Of a DNA stretch of 10,678 bases, positions 7,901 to 10,678 are shown piece by piece. Where the stretch lies: positions 1-10,678 of the forward strand of contig CAZHNG010000246.1 of NCBI GenBank assembly GCA_964533785.1, given 5' to 3'. Both the position numbers and the translations under genes were made by a program. The stretch's first letter is position 1; the number at the start of each line of letters is the position of its first letter. Source of the stretch: JANQRV01 sp964533785 (GTDB lineage: Bacteria; Bacteroidota; Bacteroidia; Chitinophagales; Saprospiraceae). Under the pieces are notes generated by a model, which was given only the letters and a program-made list of their open reading frames with translations, had not been told where the DNA came from and did no database searches.

Positions 7901-8282
7901 TTTTGCTTCTTCCTGGATAGAAAATAAAGGCCAAAAAGGCTTTGTTGTGCATGCGTTGCCCATGGTAGCTCAAATGGCACCCGTTAATACCATTATGATA
8001 GAGGATTTTAACCAGGATGGCTTCCGGGATCTGCTTTTGGCAGGCAACGATTATGCTACGGAAACCCATACTGGTCGTTATGATGCTTCGATGGGGCAAT
8101 TGTTGATGGGAGATGGGAGAGGTGATTTTCGAGCGGCCCCCATACGGGAAAGTGGCCTTTATCTGAAGGGTGATACAAGGGCGGTGGTTATGGTAGATAG
8201 GGGAGAACAAAGGCCAATAGTAATAGCTGCCAGGAATGATGATACACTGGTGATTTTTGAATACCTGCGCGTACTTCAATAA
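4974..8282 (+). CDS. large FG-GAP/VCBS repeat lipoprotein with ASPIC/UnbV domain (CRTAC1-like)
   Basis: A 1,102-residue predicted lipoprotein. The signal peptide MKYLTLLSLVSLIFSGC ends in a lipobox with Cys17, which decides for the ATG at 4974 over an in-frame TTG at 4941. Fourteen FG-GAP/VCBS repeats with D-x-[ND]-x-D-G-x-x-D calcium-loop cores are visible. Seven lie before the ASPIC domain, at about residues 66, 119, 176, 244, 296, 383 and 475. The ASPIC/UnbV domain (about 505-594) includes KTGLGTKVYCYAGG and a DSLKVIWPDQ segment. Seven more follow at about 651, 703, 761, 821, 872, 906 and 1010. Such repeats fold into beta-propellers, here probably two, on the cell surface or in the periplasm. 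Ligand and substrate are unknown. The gene stands alone, with repeats upstream and a convergent gene 6 bp after its stop. Confidence 0.92.
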   Translation: MKYLTLLSLVSLIFSGCSEQKPEPPLLQFIPAEHSNIDFSNQLFEDEQLNIITFEYFYNGAGVGVGDVNNDGLQDLFFSANMVNSRLYLNKGNFQFEDLTESAGINTQKRWCTGVAMVDINNDGWLDIYVSAAGPYGPERRKNLFYINQQDGTFKEQAAQMGLDDDGHTTQAAFFDYDLDGDLDVYLLTNITEEIGPNVIRPKQLNGESPNTDRLFRNDGGQFFDVSREAGILKEGYGLGVTVADINQDGWPDIYVSNDYLSNDLLYLNQQDGTFKDIAEEVFMHTSYSAMGNDIGDFNNDTYPDIVALDMLPPDNKRRKLMFSSINYNRYRSEILTGYYPQFMRNTLQLNNGMGPDLMRAFSEIGNLAGIAGTDWSWSALFADMDNDGWKDLLITNGYPRDITNMDFASYKADLLTKGRYNEATRRELINSINTIEGAYLPNYVYRNNGDLTFSDQSESWGFTRPSYSHGAAIADLDNDGDLDYVVNNSFDKAFVYENKIDPERSNYLRIKLIGSSGNKTGLGTKVYCYAGGKVQYQEFTLYRGFQSSVEPYLHFGTGTVKRIDSLKVIWPDQSEQVLIDVAANQLVTIDYQNATKRELSQSEEFYTLFNEVSNDLNINFKHAESHYNDFRIQPLLPHKFSQEGPCLTKGDINGDGLEDFFVGGAFKQSGQFFIQQNNGRFITKVLTDSTKYEEDTDALLFDADMDGDLDLYLVSGGSEFEPGSPYYQDRLYKNDGRGNFQWDRNSLPVMKTSGASVAAADFDGDGDQDLFVGGSCAPNTYPRPGKSYLLENQNGQFIEVTKDYAADLKSIGMVSDAIWLDYNQDNRPDLALCGQWMNIKLFQNENGRLRQVTDEVGLSQAVGWWNTLTAADLDNDGDTDLVAGNLGLNTPLKTAKAEPLQLYLNDFDGDGRLDPIMTHYLEHREVPWHFRDDILSWILPLRKRFPNYTSYAEASWAELFPAQAMENTQKFAVNTFASSWIENKGQKGFVVHALPMVAQMAPVNTIMIEDFNQDGFRDLLLAGNDYATETHTGRYDASMGQLLMGDGRGDFRAAPIRESGLYLKGDTRAVVMVDRGEQRPIVIAARNDDTLVIFEYLRVLQ

Positions 8283-8288
8283 GTTTTT

Positions 8289-9335
8289 TCAATCCACCAA
8301 TTCCTGTTCCAGGAAATTCCTGAAGTCCTCATCATCGGCATTATTGAAAAGCTGCTGCCGAATTTCACCTGCTTTATCGCTTGCTTTGATTTGTTGGATT
8401 AAACGCTGGTGGTAATCCTTATACTTCTGCTTTTGTTCGTATTGATTGGCATTTTGTTCTAAAATATCATTGAGCATTTCGTGTTGCTGGGTATTGATTT
8501 GCTTTTGCAAAAAAGCGATGGTTTGGTCGTAGCTTTCCTTGGTTGGGATGGCGTCAATGGCTTTGGTCAGATTTACGAGCAATTCATTTTGTTGTTTTGA
8601 AATGGAACGCCTTCGCAACCAAAGCGTTAGGAAAAAGAGGGCTAGCGCTAAGATAATAATTCCAATACCAACACCGATATTCACCACCGTTCGGCTGATT
8701 CCTTGTGCCGTCTCACCCACTTTACCCGTTGTTTCGTCTACGACTACGGTAACCCGAGTGATCAAACTATCCAATTGTTCGCTTTCGATCAGACCACCGA
8801 CGCTTTCAAGGAGTATGTTTTTGAGCAATCCAGCCGTGGTGGGCCCCAATAGAGAGTCCCTCAGCGTATAAATTCTATTAAGGTTCTGATCATTCAGAGC
8901 ATTGGGGACCATGTCAGCGAAAAGTTGATCTAACCTAGCAGTAGTATTTGAAATGATGGACTGCAATTTGGCATCAAGCGCATCCAGTGCTGTGGTATCA
9001 GATAGAAGGAGCTTTAAGGAATCCATCGTCTCGGACAGCACTTCCTGCACAGCGACATTTAGTGAATCACTTAATTTGCGAAAGCTGACGGAATCCAGTT
9101 CATTCCTCATCGAATTACCGGCTACGCCTACCAGCCGGTTGACTATTGAGTCCAATTGCGTCGTGTCGATTCCTGTCACTAATCCTTTTCCGAGGTTTAT
9201 GCCAATGGAGTCTGATTCTACGACTACCTTATCAACGGTGTCCTGAAGTTTGAGGGCATCGCAGCCGGAAAATAGGATAATTAGAACGACAGTAAAAAAT
9301 GCAAGTAAGCTGGGTTGGTTCAGGTATTGCTTCAT
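8289..9335 (-). CDS. unrecognised lipoprotein with a second, internal transmembrane helix
   Basis: A 348-residue protein I do not recognise. From the ATG at 9335 it has a lipoprotein signal (LLAFFTVVLIILFSGC, Cys25, followed by Asp). An in-frame TTG at 9353 would add six residues and is less likely. Residues 26-216 are rich in leucine, serine and aspartate, with repeated LDS/DSL strings (e.g. QLDSIVN, KLSDSLN, TMDSLKLLL, QLDSLITR), suggesting long helices. A strong transmembrane segment at about 217-240 (GVGIGIIILALALFFLTLWL) is followed by RRR. The tail (about 244-348) is charged and rich in Q, E and K, likely coiled-coil, ending FRNFLEQELVD. By the positive-inside rule, the middle would be periplasmic and the tail cytoplasmic, with a lipid anchor as a second attachment. 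Its stop faces the VCBS gene stop, 6 bp apart. Confidence 0.85.
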   Translation of the reverse strand: MKQYLNQPSLLAFFTVVLIILFSGCDALKLQDTVDKVVVESDSIGINLGKGLVTGIDTTQLDSIVNRLVGVAGNSMRNELDSVSFRKLSDSLNVAVQEVLSETMDSLKLLLSDTTALDALDAKLQSIISNTTARLDQLFADMVPNALNDQNLNRIYTLRDSLLGPTTAGLLKNILLESVGGLIESEQLDSLITRVTVVVDETTGKVGETAQGISRTVVNIGVGIGIIILALALFFLTLWLRRRSISKQQNELLVNLTKAIDAIPTKESYDQTIAFLQKQINTQQHEMLNDILEQNANQYEQKQKYKDYHQRLIQQIKASDKAGEIRQQLFNNADDEDFRNFLEQELVD

Positions 9336-9474
9336 TGGGTTTCTAGTTTTCAAGAGAAATGACCAGACAATGGAGGTGTTACCCTCTTCGCCTCATTAAA
9401 GTAAACATTAAAATCTGAAACTTTTGAAAAACTGGAAATGCAAAATTTTAATTACAGTTTTGGATTTTTAAGTC

Positions 9475-10050
9475 TTATCCGTAACCCAACATCTTTCGTA
9501 TCATCACCACTTGCCCAAAATGCCGGAAATTGTGCGTCAACCCCATGTGACATAACACCCAACCTTTGGGCTGACCGATATAATACTTAGCGACCCATTG
9601 GGCTTTTTCAGATGCCATACCTTCATCGCGAACCACTCTCATAACGCTGGCTTCATCCAGCACCTCATCCAAACGGTTCAAATCAAAGTGGTCTAATTCA
9701 CGGATGGTGCGTTTTCCAACTTCCAATTGGTAATCTAAAACGGCATGCACATTGACTTTGTCGGCGAATTGGCGTACTTCTTCGTCGGTCATGCTGGTAC
9801 CATAATGGGTAATTTCGGTATTCATTTTTGAACGCCATTCTTCATCGTATAGCTGTGGTTTATCCCACACCAAGCGACTGAGGCCCATATCTTCTACCCT
9901 GGCCATGTGCCATAGCAACCAGATGATCGGTTGCGTACCTTCAGCGGGGCGACGGCGAAAAGCAATGTCCGGTAAATTGTTTTTGAGTCCTGGTAAAAAG
10001 TTTTGGTGAAGGTAACTATGGCGCTGTTTAAAGAAGTTTTGTACGTTCAT
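9475..10050 (-). CDS. DinB-like metal-binding four-helix protein
   Basis: A 191-residue protein of the DinB/YfiT-like superfamily. The expected metal triad is visible: H48 in LLWHMARVED, and H173 and H177 in LTHNFRHFGQ near the C-terminus. The closing HFGQVVMIRKMLG helix is typical. DinB-like proteins are cytoplasmic helical bundles binding a divalent metal; many are uncharacterised and some act as thiol-dependent transferases. The exact role here is unknown. Position 168 is a further His (LCHMG). Length is at the upper end of the family. The ATG at 10050 begins MNVQNFFKQRHSYLHQ, a plausible first helix. A 43-bp palindrome lies about 30 bp upstream, in the presumed leader. Confidence 0.85.
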   Translation of the reverse strand: MNVQNFFKQRHSYLHQNFLPGLKNNLPDIAFRRRPAEGTQPIIWLLWHMARVEDMGLSRLVWDKPQLYDEEWRSKMNTEITHYGTSMTDEEVRQFADKVNVHAVLDYQLEVGKRTIRELDHFDLNRLDEVLDEASVMRVVRDEGMASEKAQWVAKYYIGQPKGWVLCHMGLTHNFRHFGQVVMIRKMLGYG

Positions 10051-10078
10051 TGCAAAAATTAATTCATTTTAGTGGAGG

Positions 10079-10121
10079 TAGTAAGTAAGGAGGCTACTTC
10101 AAGTAGCCTCCTTACTTACTA
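10079..10121. repeat. 43-bp perfect palindrome with 1-base centre
   Basis: Arms 10079-10099 and 10101-10121 are perfectly complementary around C10100. The + strand arm begins TAGTAAGTAAGGAGGC. It lies 28 bp upstream of the DinB-like start and about 245 bp upstream of the DUF839 gene. It shares its outer and central bases with the hairpin at 2825-2861, while four stem pairs differ in a compensated way. It could be a structured RNA element or a palindromic repeat. The adjoining gene starts away from it, so a simple terminator role is unlikely here. Confidence 0.75.
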
Positions 10122-10272
10122 AGCTCAATATAACGATTTTTGTTTGGAGCACCTATGGAGCTTTCTTTTCATCAGCCTCCGAATTGAATCCATACATAGG
10201 TATTCTTAAACATTTAATAACATGACAAATGCCGTTGCCGATCCAATTAGCACTATTTTTAATTAATAATTA

Positions 10273-10314
10273 GACGTTAGACGCTAGACGCTAGACGTTA
10301 GACGCTAGACGCTA
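10273..10314 (+). repeat. heptamer array (GACGYTA)6
   Basis: Six tandem heptamers in the order GACGTTA, GACGCTA, GACGCTA, then the same three again, so a 21-bp unit is exactly duplicated. The array ends 50 bp before the DUF839 start. The same heptamer occurs twice at 4582-4595 and once at 4744-4750, next to other repeat modules. Confidence 0.85.
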
Positions 10315-10364
10315 GGGTGTCATTTTGTCTAAATATTAAAAATAACTGATCAAAAAATATAAAC

Positions 10365-10678
10365 ATGAATACCCAATCCAATTTTCCAATGCCCAAAAGC
10401 CGGAGAACCTTTATCAAACAATCTGCGCTGGTAAGCCTGGGCTTTATCGCACTCTCCCGGTGCAGTGCCGATCCCAAGGCAAAGGAAGTAGCCAAAGGAA
10501 TCAACCTGAATAGCGATCCGAATGGATATCTGGATTTACCCGAAGGGTTTGAATACCGCATCATTTCTAAAATGGGAGATAAAATGACCGATGGTTTCCT
10601 GGTACCCGGGCGAGCGGATGGTATGGGTGCTTTTGCCGGAAAAGACGGCCGCGTGTTAGTGGTGCGTAACCATGAGAA
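10365..10678 (+). CDS. DUF839/PhoX-like phosphatase, N-terminal part (cut by window edge)
   Basis: An open frame of 104 codons runs off the right edge. A twin-arginine signal is present (KSRRTFIKQ, about residues 11-19, then the hydrophobic LVSLGFIAL), so the protein is probably exported folded by Tat. A Cys follows (SRCSA), but Arg before it makes a lipobox doubtful. The mature part opens with LDLPEGFEYRIISKMGD, then DGFLVPGRADGMGAF, then VLVVRNHE. This is the characteristic start of the DUF839 family, which includes PhoX alkaline phosphatases using calcium and iron. The active site lies further on and is not in this window, so phosphatase activity is inferred. ATG at 10365 and 10389 are both possible starts; either keeps the Tat motif. 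Confidence 0.88.
   Translation, partial: MNTQSNFPMPKSRRTFIKQSALVSLGFIALSRCSADPKAKEVAKGINLNSDPNGYLDLPEGFEYRIISKMGDKMTDGFLVPGRADGMGAFAGKDGRVLVVRNHE

Larger units (their letters stand above)
10051..10364. other. divergent intergenic region, DinB-like gene / DUF839 gene
   Basis: A 314-bp gap between divergently transcribed genes. It holds the 43-bp palindrome, a GACGYTA heptamer array and little else that I can name. A start-less 35-codon open stretch on the minus strand (10161-10268 approx.) contains NWIGNGICHVIK and MYGFNSEADEKKAP; it looks protein-like but has no usable start codon upstream. TCATTTTG at 10319-10326 is one base off the -7 consensus for the + strand gene. Confidence 0.5.

Noticed and set aside
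7791..8279. 162-codon minus-strand open frame inside the VCBS gene
   Set aside because: It lies wholly within a strongly supported gene on the other strand and shows no protein family features.
8539..9246. Plus-strand open frames of 110 and 97 codons opposite the lipoprotein gene
   Set aside because: Serine- and threonine-rich antisense shadows of the minus-strand gene without motifs or promoter.
10161..10268. Minus-strand 35-codon open stretch with NWIGNGICHVIK and MYGFNSEADEKKAP
   Set aside because: Looks protein-like but has no start codon near its beginning and no recognisable family; noted only in the intergenic entry.
10273..10314. Heptamer array as a CRISPR array
   Set aside because: The repeats are contiguous with no spacers and no cas genes are present.

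Overview
The window looks like a chromosome segment of a Bacteroidota bacterium, most likely an environmental or marine member of the Saprospiria/Lewinella type. This is inferred from the content: a roughly 1,100-residue lipoprotein of FG-GAP/VCBS repeats with an ASPIC/UnbV domain, a metallophosphoesterase carrying chitobiase-C-like and PA14 domains, a DinB-like protein, a Tat-exported DUF839/PhoX-like protein, starts without Shine-Dalgarno sequences, and one perfect Bacteroidota -7 box (TAnnTTTG) before msrA. No 16S rRNA or other marker gene is present to fix the species.

Layout, left to right. 1-284: no convincing gene; holds the first copy of an 84-bp palindromic repeat. 285-533 (-): broken 5' end of an amidohydrolase lipoprotein gene. 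683-2620 (-): secreted metallophosphoesterase. 2825-2861: near-perfect hairpin just after msrB. 2869-3324 (-): msrB. 3325-3600: intergenic repeats plus a decayed duplicate of the msrA 3' end. 3601-4146 (-): msrA. 4147-4973: about 830 bp of repeats with a broken small reading frame. 4974-8282 (+): giant VCBS/ASPIC lipoprotein. 8289-9335 (-): unrecognised lipid-anchored, single-TM protein, convergent with it. 9475-10050 (-): DinB-like protein. 10051-10364: palindrome and heptamer array. 10365-end (+): start of a DUF839/PhoX-like protein, cut by the window edge.

Functionally, msrA and msrB form a methionine sulfoxide repair pair covering both stereoisomers. The rest is mainly cell-envelope or exported protein with no shared pathway I can defend. 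The notable biology is in the intergenic DNA. Several repeat families recur: an 84-bp palindrome, a GACGYTA heptamer, a CCAAGTTTA motif, a CACCGCAAAG motif and an ATCCGCG...GCGTTCCAT motif. There are also two related hairpins whose stems differ by compensating changes, and at least three gene relics. I see no CRISPR array, transposase, tRNA, rRNA or defence system, and I do not claim a new system.
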